Source: CAIVVT01 sp963757265
Lineage (GTDB): Bacteria > Acidobacteriota > Terriglobia > Bryobacterales > Bryobacteraceae
Length of the DNA: 64,000 bases
Direction of reading: 5' to 3'
Assembly: GCA_963757265.1 (NCBI GenBank)
Contig: CAVWRA010000010.1
Location: 248,001-312,000 of the forward strand
Shown: one piece after another, positions 35,454 to 43,901 of the stretch
Layout: each line of letters starts with the position of its first letter
Numbering within the stretch: position 1 is the first letter of the stretch
The notes under the pieces: generated by a model
What the model saw: only the letters and a program-made list of their open reading frames with translations
What the model was told of the DNA's origin: nothing
Databases searched by the model: none
Program-made: the position numbers and the translations under genes

Positions 35454-36839
35454 ATGGGTTTTTCTGGGAATATGGCCAAGCTCAGCGCCGGCTGGCAGAA
35501 CGCCAAGATACTGGGTAATGTCTTCGACCAGCTCTCCGACGCATTGATCCTGTACGACGCCAGTCAAATCATTACAGGCGTCAATGCGGCTGCGGAGCGC
35601 CTCTTCGGCATGAGCGCCGAGGCGCTCATCGGACGGGACTGTCACGAGATGTTTCGCTGCCAGGTGTGCGAACCCGGCTGCGGGATGCAATCCGGCCTGG
35701 TGCAGGTCAACGGCCATAACTCCACCGTGCGTCTGCATACGCAGAACGGCATGGAGCGTCTGGTCGTGATCCACACCTCCCAACTGGTGCGCGAGGACGG
35801 CACGGTCGAAGGCGCCGTGGCCACCATCAAGGACGTCACCGAGGAGATCGAGCCGCGGAAACGCGAGATCGTCGCCGAATCGGGCGCCATGCGCGATGTG
35901 CTGAATTTCGTGCGCCGCGTCGCCTTGAGCGAAGCGACCACCGTGCTGATCGAAGGCGAGAACGGAACCGGCAAGGACCTGATCGCCAAGACGCTCCATT
36001 ATCAGAGCGTGCGCCAAGCCGAGCCCTTCATCGCCATCAACTGCGCCGCGATCCCCGAAACGCTGCTCGAAAGCGAGCTGTTCGGCTATGAGAAGGGCGC
36101 CTTCACCGACGCCCGGGCGCAGAAAAAGGGTATCTTCGAGCTGGCCGACAAGGGCACGCTGTTCCTGGATGAAATCGGTGAAATCCCGCTCATGCTGCAG
36201 GCCAAGCTGCTGCGCGTGCTGGAGGAGCAGACCTTCCGCCGCCTGGGCGGCTTGAAGGACATCAACGTCAACCTGCGCGTGGTCGCGGCCACCAACAAGA
36301 ATCTGCGCGAGGCCGTCAAGGAGGGCGCCTTCCGCCAGGACCTCTTCTTCCGCCTCAACGTGATCCACGTCGTCATCCCGCCCCTGCGCGAGCACCGCGA
36401 GGACGTCCCGCCCCTGGCCAACTTCTTCGTCCAGCACTACAACCGCAAGTTCAAGCGCCAGATCCAGGGCGTCTCGCCCGAGACCATGCGCCTGCTGATC
36501 AATTACGACTGGCCGGGCAACGTGCGCGAGTTGCGCAATGCCATCGAGCGCTCGATGATCCTCGAGGACTCCAGCTTCATCACGCCCGCCAGCCTCACCG
36601 TTACGCTCAGCCAGGAGGCCGAAACCAATATCGCGGCCGCCGCCAGCGCCGGCGGCTCATCCGCGGCCTTGTTCCCCGCGCGCATCCCCGATGAGGGCCT
36701 GTCGCTCGAGGAGAACGAGCGCCGCCTGCTGGTCGGGGCGCTCGAGAAGACCGGCGGCAATCAGACTCAGGCCGCGCGCCTGTTGCGCATCACGCGCGAC
36801 ACCCTGCGCTATAAGATGAAGAAATTCAACCTGCGCTAG
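35454..36839 (+). CDS. Sigma-54 dependent activator with Cys-rich PAS domain
   Basis: The 461-residue regulator has an N-terminal PAS domain (about 20-130), an AAA+ domain and a C-terminal Fis-type helix-turn-helix (NQTQAARLLRITRDTLRYKM). Walker A is GENGTGKD near 172, the sigma-54 contact loop reads GAFTDA (consensus GAFTGA) near 220, Walker B is GTLFLDEIGE, and the arginine-finger region FRQDLFFRLNV is intact. In the PAS domain DCHEMFRCQVCEPGC gives a C-x5-C-x2-C-x3-C cluster that could bind a metal, Fe-S cluster or haem, or sense redox by disulphides. It faces away from the cytochrome operon, whose promoter is sigma-54 type, so it is the probable activator. ATG 35472 is an alternative start. 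Confidence 0.9.
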   Translation: MGFSGNMAKLSAGWQNAKILGNVFDQLSDALILYDASQIITGVNAAAERLFGMSAEALIGRDCHEMFRCQVCEPGCGMQSGLVQVNGHNSTVRLHTQNGMERLVVIHTSQLVREDGTVEGAVATIKDVTEEIEPRKREIVAESGAMRDVLNFVRRVALSEATTVLIEGENGTGKDLIAKTLHYQSVRQAEPFIAINCAAIPETLLESELFGYEKGAFTDARAQKKGIFELADKGTLFLDEIGEIPLMLQAKLLRVLEEQTFRRLGGLKDINVNLRVVAATNKNLREAVKEGAFRQDLFFRLNVIHVVIPPLREHREDVPPLANFFVQHYNRKFKRQIQGVSPETMRLLINYDWPGNVRELRNAIERSMILEDSSFITPASLTVTLSQEAETNIAAAASAGGSSAALFPARIPDEGLSLEENERRLLVGALEKTGGNQTQAARLLRITRDTLRYKMKKFNLR

Positions 36840-36860
36840 GGCCCGCTCCCAGCGCTTTGG

Positions 36861-36883
36861 GGCGCCCCTGTTCGCCTTTTTTT
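36861..36883 (+). terminator. Possible intrinsic terminator after the activator gene
   Basis: GGCG (36861-36864) can pair with CGCC (36873-36876), extended by two G-T pairs, and seven T follow at 36877-36883. The stem is short, so the call is tentative. Confidence 0.35.
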
Positions 36884-37032
36884 CGGCCACGCTCCGCCTC
36901 CTGAACCGCTCCCTGCCAGGCTCACTTTCCCGCCCCGCCGGGCGTAAGTTCAACACCTCGCGGGCTGATTTGGCCCTGCACGGTCTGAAACTCCTTTGCC
37001 ATCTTGGATGCTAAGCGTGGCATGCTGTATGT

Positions 37033-38196
37033 GTGGAGTTCGTCAGTCTCTTCTCCTCCCATCGGGACCTCCAGAAAAGGTCCGACGAACTGGAGCGCGA
37101 AGTCTCCGAATTGCGCCTCCAGAACCGCGCTATCGAGAACGAGCGCAACGGGCTGTCGGTCCAATTGCGCCGCCTGGACAAGGAACTCGAGGAACTCCGC
37201 GCCAAGCAGACCAAGGGCGGCGAGGATAACCGCCAGCTCGGCGCGTTGAAATTCGAGCGCGATGAGCTGCGCACCCTCTACGACAAGGTCGAGGCCCAGC
37301 GCGTGGCACTCGAAAAGGAGCTGAAGGAGCTGCGCGGCGAGGCCGAGATCAACCGCGAGCGTCTGTGGGCGCCCCCCGGCCACTACTACTCGCCCATCAC
37401 CGACCCCAACGATCCGCGCGTCCGCCAGACCGAGATCCTCAACCTCCATGCGCTATCGGGATGCCCGGACCTGGGCCTGGACGAACCGGCCATGATCCGC
37501 CTGCTCGGCTGGCTGGGCGAGCATGCCTCGCACTTCCCCTTCAGCCCCGGCTCCACGCCCGAGTGGCGCTATTTCACCGGCAACGGCCACTTCGGCCATG
37601 CCGACGGGGCCGTCATGTTCTCCATGCTTATGGAGTACAAGCCCGCGCGCTGCATCGAGTTCGGCTGCGGCTTCTCGTCCCTGCTGATCATGGACGTGAA
37701 CGACCATTTCTTCGAGCAATCGATGGAGCTGTCGCTCTACGATCCGCGCCCCGATATCGTGCTTTCGCTGCTCGCCCCGCACGACCCCTATCGCGAGCTC
37801 GTCAAGGCCCGCCGTTCCTCGGAAATCCCCGATGCGGCCTTCCAGGCGCTGGGCCGCGGCGACTTGTTGAGCCTCGAAACCTCGCACGTCGCCAAGACCG
37901 GCAGCGACCTCACCGATCTGCTGTTCCGCGTCCTGCCCCTGCTCGCCCCCGGCGTCCTCATCCATATCCACGACATCTTCTATCCCTTTGAATACCCCGA
38001 GGCCTGGGCCGTGCAGGACAACCGTTCCTGGAACGAAGCATACCTGCTGCGCGCCTTTTTGCAGTTCAACCGCCAGTTCCGCGTATTGTTCTTCAACAAT
38101 CTCATCGTCCGCAAGTACTTCGACGAGGTGGGCGCCGCCTTCCCCGGCCTCGAGGACACCCACGCCTCGAGCATCTGGATCGAGAAGTTGGACTAG
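37033..38196 (+). CDS. SAM-dependent methyltransferase-like protein with N-terminal coiled coil
   Basis: The 387-residue protein has a charged coiled coil (about residues 10-115, heptad-like DELEREVSELRLQN and similar) and then a class I methyltransferase-like domain of the Methyltransf_24 type. The SAM-binding motif ARCIEFGCGFSSLLIMDVN lies near 213, with an acidic strand end (LSLYDPRPD) and GVLIHIHDIFYPFEYP later. Proteins of this type often modify glycans or surface molecules. GTG 37033 is the first start in frame. No neighbour clarifies its substrate. Confidence 0.72.
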   Translation: MEFVSLFSSHRDLQKRSDELEREVSELRLQNRAIENERNGLSVQLRRLDKELEELRAKQTKGGEDNRQLGALKFERDELRTLYDKVEAQRVALEKELKELRGEAEINRERLWAPPGHYYSPITDPNDPRVRQTEILNLHALSGCPDLGLDEPAMIRLLGWLGEHASHFPFSPGSTPEWRYFTGNGHFGHADGAVMFSMLMEYKPARCIEFGCGFSSLLIMDVNDHFFEQSMELSLYDPRPDIVLSLLAPHDPYRELVKARRSSEIPDAAFQALGRGDLLSLETSHVAKTGSDLTDLLFRVLPLLAPGVLIHIHDIFYPFEYPEAWAVQDNRSWNEAYLLRAFLQFNRQFRVLFFNNLIVRKYFDEVGAAFPGLEDTHASSIWIEKLD

Positions 38197-38364
38197 CGCG
38201 CCACCCCCCGCACAGAGCCGCGCCCCCCCAACTTGCGCTGGGGGGCACCGAGGCCTACTATCCGTCAACGATGACCACCTCAGCCTCTGCCGAGGGCAAC
38301 AGCCAAGCGTCCCCCCGTGGACGATTGGTTGTGTCCCCGCGCAGCACTCACACGGCGGAGCCGC

Positions 38365-38435
38365 GCGCTGTGACGCAAGCCGCGACTGCAAGGAGCGGTC
38401 GCGTTGTGACGAAGCCGCGACTAGAAGGAGCGGTT
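38365..38435 (+). repeat. REP-like intergenic repeat, two tandem units
   Basis: Two adjacent units of 36 and 35 bases share the layout GCGYTGTGACG, AGCCGCGACT and AAGGAGCGGT. A decayed third copy (TTGTGACCGGGCCGCGATC) follows near 38470-38490. The core AGCCGCGACTGCAAGGAGCG plus GTC recurs exactly, inverted, at 51711-51733, and a related form is at 61768-61798. The 362-bp gap 38197-38558 holds these repeats and nothing else I recognise. Confidence 0.8.
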
Positions 38436-38558
38436 CTACGCGTTGTTCGTGCCGTTCCTATCGCGCCGCTTGTGACCGGGCCGCGATCAGCGTGAGTAAG
38501 ATTCCTACCGCCGGCTCCACACTTGCCGCCCGCCCGCCGGCCCGCCGAGACTGGGGAG

Positions 38559-39350
38559 ATGGAGATCCCCATCTACCAGGTCGATGCTTTCGCTCGCGGC
38601 GTCTTCAGCGGCAACCCGGCCGCCGTGTGTCCGCTGAAATCGTGGCTGCCGGACGCGACCCTCCAGGCGATTGCCATGGAGAACAATCTCAGCGAGACGG
38701 CCTTCTTCGTGAAGCAGGACGCCGGTTACCATTTGCGCTGGTTCACGCCCGCCGTCGAGGTCGATCTGTGCGGCCACGCCACGCTCGCCGCGGCGTGGGT
38801 GATTCTCGAAAAACTGGAGCCGGGCCGCCCCGCGGTCACATTCCACACGCGCAGCGGCGAGCTGCACGTCGCACGCAAGCTCGATCTGCTGGCCCTCGAC
38901 TTCCCTGCCCGCCCGCCGCAGCCTGTCCAGGCCACGCCGCCGTTGCTGGCCGCGCTCGGCGGAAACCCGCGCGAGGTTTGGGCGGCGCGCGATTACATGG
39001 TGGTCTATGAGACGGAAGAGCAGGTCCGCGCGCTCGCGCCGGATCTGAATCTGCTGACGCAGATCGACCGCTTCGCCGTCATCGTCACCGCGCCCGGCCA
39101 ATCCGGCGACCATCCCTGCGATTTCGTCAGCCGCTTCTTCGCCCCCGCCCAGGGCGTGGCCGAGGATCCCGTCACCGGCTCGGCCCACTGCACCCTGATC
39201 CCCTACTGGGCCGGCCGCCTCAACAAGCACCGGCTGCTCGCGCGCCAGGTTTCGCGCCGCGGCGGAGAGCTCTTCTGCGAACTCCTCGGCGACCGCGTCT
39301 CCATCGCCGGCCGCGCCGCGCTCTTTCTCGAAGGCGTGATCAGGCTCTGA
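38559..39350 (+). CDS. PhzF family isomerase/epimerase
   Basis: The 263-residue protein is a PhzF-family enzyme with the two-domain diaminopimelate epimerase-like fold. The catalytic Glu lies in NNLSETAFFV near residue 46. Further signatures are YQVDAFARGVFSGNPAAVC, LCGHATLAAAW and EDPVTGSAHCTLIPYWA. Most members outside phenazine clusters have unknown substrates, and no phenazine genes are nearby. The start MEIPIYQVDAF fits the family. GGGGAG lies immediately before this ATG, closer than normal, so translation may be weak or start slightly upstream. Confidence 0.9.
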   Translation: MEIPIYQVDAFARGVFSGNPAAVCPLKSWLPDATLQAIAMENNLSETAFFVKQDAGYHLRWFTPAVEVDLCGHATLAAAWVILEKLEPGRPAVTFHTRSGELHVARKLDLLALDFPARPPQPVQATPPLLAALGGNPREVWAARDYMVVYETEEQVRALAPDLNLLTQIDRFAVIVTAPGQSGDHPCDFVSRFFAPAQGVAEDPVTGSAHCTLIPYWAGRLNKHRLLARQVSRRGGELFCELLGDRVSIAGRAALFLEGVIRL

Positions 39351-39404
39351 GGCGCATCCGACCACGCCCGCCCCCCGCGCATCAGTGAGAATCGCGATCC
39401 GGCT

Positions 39405-40724
39405 TCAGCGCGCCGCCGGCTGGCGTTCCGCCTCGCCGCCTGGCAGTGCAACAAACCGTTCGTCGATGGCCGTCCGCAGCGCCTTGACAAAGGTCTCCCA
39501 CGCGCAGCCCCCACCCGCTGCCGCGGCCTCACAACCGGCCACTGTCAGCTCCTCCCGCGCCGGTGGCGCGGCCAGCCCCAGGGGCGTCGCGGCGCGCATT
39601 TGCTGGAGCGTTTGGGCCACATACTCCGTGCGCACGACGTCGCGCGCCGTGTCCGCCTGCCGCCACAACGAAAGCACCAGCGCCCCGCCCGGCGGTGTGT
39701 CGTCCGGCTGATCTCCCGGCAGGCGCCACGACAGGCCGAGCATGCCGGAAAGATTCGCCAGGTTGGTATCGTGACCTACCACGATCAGGACCTTCACGCC
39801 CGGCCCGCCCAGCGCTCCCGCAACGGCCTTGCCCGTGTCCGCCTGCTCCATCGATCGCAACACATGCGCCAGCAGGTTCGAGCCCCTCGCTCGCGCCAGG
39901 TACGGCGTGCGGCGCAGCAGGTCCGACTGCGCCACATGCAGCTCCAGCACGCGCCGCAGCGTCTCCGCATCCAGTCGGCCCCAGCCCAGCTCCTGGCCCT
40001 GCATGCCATTGGAGTACTCCAGCAGCAGATTCTCGCTCACCGTCGCCGCCACGCTGAGCTCTTCATTGAGCCGCACCGATCTCCCGGTGTTGGTGACACT
40101 GATCTCTTTCGGAAACTCCAGCGGTTTCTCCGCCGCGCCGCCCGGCCCGGCCAGAACAAACCGCAGCTTCTCAAAAGCGTCGCGATGCAACTCGAGGAAT
40201 CGTTCCGGATGCTCTCCCAGGCGCGCCCTGACGGCCTTTGCGGCCACTTCCCAATCCGGACGCGCCACCCCCGCCTCGATCGGATCGAACAGCGCGTCGC
40301 GCTTTCCTTCCGGCTCCGAATGGACCGCCGGCGGGCACCCCCGCAGCAGGCTCTCCGCCACCGCGCGCCCCGTCTCCAGCGTTCGCTGATCGGTGTCCGC
40401 ATGGATGTAAATCCGCTCCTGGTCCGCGCATCCCTGACTCTCCAGCAGCCCGGCGCCGGCCAGCCATTCCCGGTAGTACGCCCCCATGATTGTCATGAGC
40501 GCCCTGCCGTGCGCTGTCAGATAGCCCGGACTGACGCCCCATTCGGGCCACGGCTGGGCCGAGTATTGATTCAGCCGCGCCGCATTCGCGGTCGGCGAGC
40601 GCACTCCGTGCCGCGTCACAATCACCACATAACGCAGTTGAGGCGGCGCAGCGGCCGGAACGGATAAACCCGCCCCAGCCGCCCATGCCGCCGCCCACAG
40701 AACGGCTTTTCGCAGCCCTGTCAA
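39405..40724 (-). CDS. Histidine acid phosphatase (phytase/glucose-1-phosphatase type)
   Basis: The 439-residue exported enzyme has a signal peptide (about 1-25) and the branch 2 histidine phosphatase motifs. TRHGVRSP near residue 37 carries the nucleophilic His, and VGHDTNLANLSG near 317 carries the HD proton donor. The family removes phosphate from phytate, sugar phosphates and related esters in the periplasm. The start is TTG 40724 with AGGA five bases upstream. It begins 24 bases after the TonB-receptor gene on the same strand, so the two probably form an operon for organophosphate uptake. Phytase and sugar phosphatase activity cannot be told apart here. Confidence 0.88.
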   Translation of the reverse strand: MTGLRKAVLWAAAWAAGAGLSVPAAAPPQLRYVVIVTRHGVRSPTANAARLNQYSAQPWPEWGVSPGYLTAHGRALMTIMGAYYREWLAGAGLLESQGCADQERIYIHADTDQRTLETGRAVAESLLRGCPPAVHSEPEGKRDALFDPIEAGVARPDWEVAAKAVRARLGEHPERFLELHRDAFEKLRFVLAGPGGAAEKPLEFPKEISVTNTGRSVRLNEELSVAATVSENLLLEYSNGMQGQELGWGRLDAETLRRVLELHVAQSDLLRRTPYLARARGSNLLAHVLRSMEQADTGKAVAGALGGPGVKVLIVVGHDTNLANLSGMLGLSWRLPGDQPDDTPPGGALVLSLWRQADTARDVVRTEYVAQTLQQMRAATPLGLAAPPAREELTVAGCEAAAAGGGCAWETFVKALRTAIDERFVALPGGEAERQPAAR

Positions 40725-40748
40725 AACGTTCCTACGCCCCCGTGCCGT

Positions 40749-43583
40749 TTACCATTGCTCTTTGACCGAGGTCCAGCGCACACCCATCGCGAAGGTCGGG
40801 TGGTAGAATTCGCGCTGCACCACGTAATCCGGACTGCCGTTGTAGAAGCCGAAGACTTCATTGCTCAGGTTCAGGCCGTAGGCGAACACGGAGAATCCCT
40901 TCGCCAGCCGCACGGTGCCCTGCGCGTCGATCTGGAGGTGCGCGTAGAGGTAATTGTCGCCGCCCGGCCCGGCCTGCAGGCCCTGCGGCAGTTGGCTCGC
41001 CGTCATCGCCGAGCCGTCGGAGTTCAGGTTCTGGTATTGATAGGCGAAAATCATCGCCCCGTTGTAGGTCATACCCACGCGCATCGAAACGCGGCCGCGG
41101 TCGAACGTCGGGCTGATGTTCCACGAGTTCGGCGTCTGGCGCAGCAGCGCCGGGCTGTCGGAGCGGCCCGGAAGATCATGGGCCTGCGAGGTGCTGTAGG
41201 TGTAGTTGGCGGATATGCCCAGGCTGGCCAGGCGCCCCGGCAGGTAACCCAGGTGCTGTTGATACGCCACTTCTATGCCCGAGATCCAGGCGTTGCCGGC
41301 GTTGCCGGGCTGCGATACCAGGTATCCGGCATACGGGCCCGTCGTGGGGCGGGCTTCGGTAGCCACGATCGGATCGCTCAGGTACTTGTAGAAGTATCCG
41401 GCCTGGATCAGGCCCAGCGGCTTCAGGTACTGCTCGAAGAGGAAGTCGAAGTTCTGTGCGTGTTCGGCCTTGAGATTGGGATTGCCGAGGCTCACTGTGG
41501 GCGGCGTCTGGGAGGTGTCCACCGGGCTGACCGCCTGGGCGATGTCCTGCGGATCGGGCCGCGCGATTGCGGTGCTGTAGACCAGGCGGATGGCCGAGTC
41601 TTTCGTCGTTGCAAATCGCAGCGCGGCGCTCGGCAGCGCGTTCACGTAATCGCCGCCGGCGTTGTAGGTCAGCAGGTTGGTGTTCTGGTCGAAGCTCAAC
41701 GTGCTCAGGTGCGTGGCTTCAAAGCGCACGCCCGCTACCAGGCGGATGCGCGGCGTCAGGTCGATGCTGTTCATCAGGTACCCCGCCGTCACCCGCTCGA
41801 CCAGGTCGAAGTTGGCCGCGTTGGGGCCGGGTCCGGTGCCGGTCGCCAGGGTGAACAGGCTGGGATTGCCGAGCACGTACGAGCGCAGTTTCGTGTAATC
41901 GACATTCTGCGCCGGGAACGGATAGCTGTTGTCGTAGTAGTTGGGATCGGTGAAGCTGCCGGCGAACTGGCCGATCATGATCTTCCCGTTCGGGTCGTAT
42001 TCCGGGGCGTAGGAATCGTCGAACTTGTGGCCGTTGCGGATCTTGAAGCCGAACTCGAAGCTCCCGTAGTGCGAGCCGGCGTGGTAGATCTTGGCGTACG
42101 AGGCCGAAGCCTGCAGGTTCAATTGCGCCGAGTGGCCACTGGAAGGCGGATCCCAGTAACTGAGCTTGTAGTTGTTGATGTCCTCCGCGTTTGTATCTCC
42201 AGCGGTGAAGCACGACGCGGCCCACTGCGGCCGCATCGGATCAGGCGTGTTGGCGGGATCGTCGTAGCAGTTGGCGGCGCCGCCCGCCCACTTGAACTTC
42301 GCTTTGCCGTTGCCGCCCGAGGCATCCATGTTCGAGCGCGACACTGACGCGTCCCAGTTGAACCACGACGCCGGCAGGTTGTGGTGCCCGCCCAGCACCA
42401 GGTTGCCCACCTGGTAGTTCGGCCGCCGCCAGTCGATGCTGGCGCCAGGATTATCGTTATCGTTCAACGTGTAAACCCACTTCTGGCCGTCGTCCTGGAA
42501 CGTTGAGTAGAACCCGCGCAGCCAGATGCTCGACCCGTTGCCCAGCCGGTAATCCGTGCTGCCCGAGAATCCATACCGCGTGCGGTAATACTCGTAATCG
42601 CGGATGTCCATGCTGTCGTAGTGTGGACTCGGCAGCGCCGATCCGCCGCCCAGCGGCGCCGCCGGTTGGGGCTCGATGTCGTTGATTCCCCGCCCGTTGT
42701 AATCGTACGTCCCACCGAACAGGAACCCCCAAGCCTTGTCCTTACCGACGCGCTCGCCCGCCGTGCCGCCGAACTGGTCCACGCCGCGGCCGCCGATGAT
42801 CGGCGTGTAGCCGCCCAGGCCGAACAGCGTCAGCGTGGGCGTGTCGCCCGCCGTCTTCGTCCGCAGGTTCACTGAGCCGCCGATCCCGTCGGCGTCCATG
42901 TTGGCCTGCAATGTCTTGTTGATTTCGACCGACTCGACCAGGTCCGACGCCAGCGCGTCCAGCTTGATCTGCCGCACGCCCGGCTCCGGCGACGGCACGG
43001 TGACGCCGTCGATGGTTGTGTTGCTGAGTCGCGGTTCCGTTCCGCGGATTTGCACGTACTTGCCCTCGCCCTCGTCCCGCTCCAGGCTGACGCCCGGCAT
43101 GCGCCCCAGCGCGTCGGCGATGTTGGCGTTCGGCAGGCTGGTGATTACTTCCGCCGGCAGCACGTCCATCACGTTGTCCGCCGACCACGAACGGTTGATC
43201 GCCTCGGCCTCGCCGCGCGGCCGGTCCGCCGTGACGGTGATCGAATCCGTGTGCGCCGCGACCTCGAGCTGCGCGTCCACTCGCGCCGTGTCGCCGGCCT
43301 TGATCGCCACGTCTTTGGAATACGTAGTGAAGCCGACGTAGGAGATGGTCAGCGTGTAGCTGCCCGGAGGCACGTCGTTGAAGGTAAATTGCCCGATCTG
43401 ATCGGTGACCGTTGACTTGCCCAGCGGATTGAGTTGCACCACGGCGCCCTGCAGCGCGGAGCCGCCGGAATCCTTCGCCGTTCCAGCGACCAGACCCTTG
43501 GTCTGTTGTGCCGTGGCTGAGGGAATGAGGAGCGCGGCGGCTACGACTGCTGCCGCGAAAATCGAACGGATTGAACGGACCAC
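40749..43583 (-). CDS. TonB-dependent outer-membrane receptor
   Basis: The 944-residue protein has a signal peptide (about 1-25), a carboxypeptidase-regulatory-like domain (GTAKDSGGSALQGAVVQLNP, YTLTISYVGFTTYSKDVAIK), a plug (LPNANIADALGRMPGVSLER, QIRGTEPRLSNTTIDGVTVP) and a 22-strand-type barrel ending with a C-terminal aromatic residue (SVKEQW). It should import a large substrate across the outer membrane with TonB energy. AAGGAGG eight bases before GTG 43583 fixes the start. The phosphatase gene follows directly, which suggests phytate or another organophosphate as ligand. Receptors of this class also take siderophores and glycans. Confidence 0.93.
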   Translation of the reverse strand: MVRSIRSIFAAAVVAAALLIPSATAQQTKGLVAGTAKDSGGSALQGAVVQLNPLGKSTVTDQIGQFTFNDVPPGSYTLTISYVGFTTYSKDVAIKAGDTARVDAQLEVAAHTDSITVTADRPRGEAEAINRSWSADNVMDVLPAEVITSLPNANIADALGRMPGVSLERDEGEGKYVQIRGTEPRLSNTTIDGVTVPSPEPGVRQIKLDALASDLVESVEINKTLQANMDADGIGGSVNLRTKTAGDTPTLTLFGLGGYTPIIGGRGVDQFGGTAGERVGKDKAWGFLFGGTYDYNGRGINDIEPQPAAPLGGGSALPSPHYDSMDIRDYEYYRTRYGFSGSTDYRLGNGSSIWLRGFYSTFQDDGQKWVYTLNDNDNPGASIDWRRPNYQVGNLVLGGHHNLPASWFNWDASVSRSNMDASGGNGKAKFKWAGGAANCYDDPANTPDPMRPQWAASCFTAGDTNAEDINNYKLSYWDPPSSGHSAQLNLQASASYAKIYHAGSHYGSFEFGFKIRNGHKFDDSYAPEYDPNGKIMIGQFAGSFTDPNYYDNSYPFPAQNVDYTKLRSYVLGNPSLFTLATGTGPGPNAANFDLVERVTAGYLMNSIDLTPRIRLVAGVRFEATHLSTLSFDQNTNLLTYNAGGDYVNALPSAALRFATTKDSAIRLVYSTAIARPDPQDIAQAVSPVDTSQTPPTVSLGNPNLKAEHAQNFDFLFEQYLKPLGLIQAGYFYKYLSDPIVATEARPTTGPYAGYLVSQPGNAGNAWISGIEVAYQQHLGYLPGRLASLGISANYTYSTSQAHDLPGRSDSPALLRQTPNSWNISPTFDRGRVSMRVGMTYNGAMIFAYQYQNLNSDGSAMTASQLPQGLQAGPGGDNYLYAHLQIDAQGTVRLAKGFSVFAYGLNLSNEVFGFYNGSPDYVVQREFYHPTFAMGVRWTSVKEQW

Positions 43584-43901
43584 TTTTTGAACCTCCTTGG
43601 GCAGAGCTTGGAACCCAATGAGTCAAGATTACTGTTTGAAACATGACGAACAGATGGATTTATCGTGAATTGCCCGTGAGGATCCCGCCCCGCCAGATTA
43701 AACCCGCCGACCTCCCTATAGAGTCCTGAACGCCCCCCCCAAAGCCCCTGGAAACAGAAATGCCCCGCAGTGCCTGGAAGCACGCTGGATACCGCCGCCC
43801 CGCCCGCCTCTTGTGGGGCCGGCAATCCTGTCCGCAGACGGCTCTTCAACCGGCTCTTTGCCCTCGCTGTCGCCGCACTGGTACCCCGCGCAACCAGCGC
43901 C
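43584..43901. other. Gene-free gap upstream of the TonB receptor
   Basis: This 318-bp stretch lies between the receptor start and the 3' end of the next minus-strand gene. It must carry the receptor promoter. I see the strong ribosome binding site at its edge but no convincing promoter boxes, hairpin with T-run or small gene. Confidence 0.5.

Noticed and set aside
34752..36437. A 561-codon minus-strand frame running from the receiver-like gene across the activator gene.
   Set aside because: Only the last 122 codons look like protein and have their own ribosome binding site. The rest is antisense to the activator.
40755..42347. A 530-codon open frame antisense to the TonB receptor.
   Set aside because: It is low-complexity Val/Arg/Gly sequence without a domain; the receptor frame is complete.
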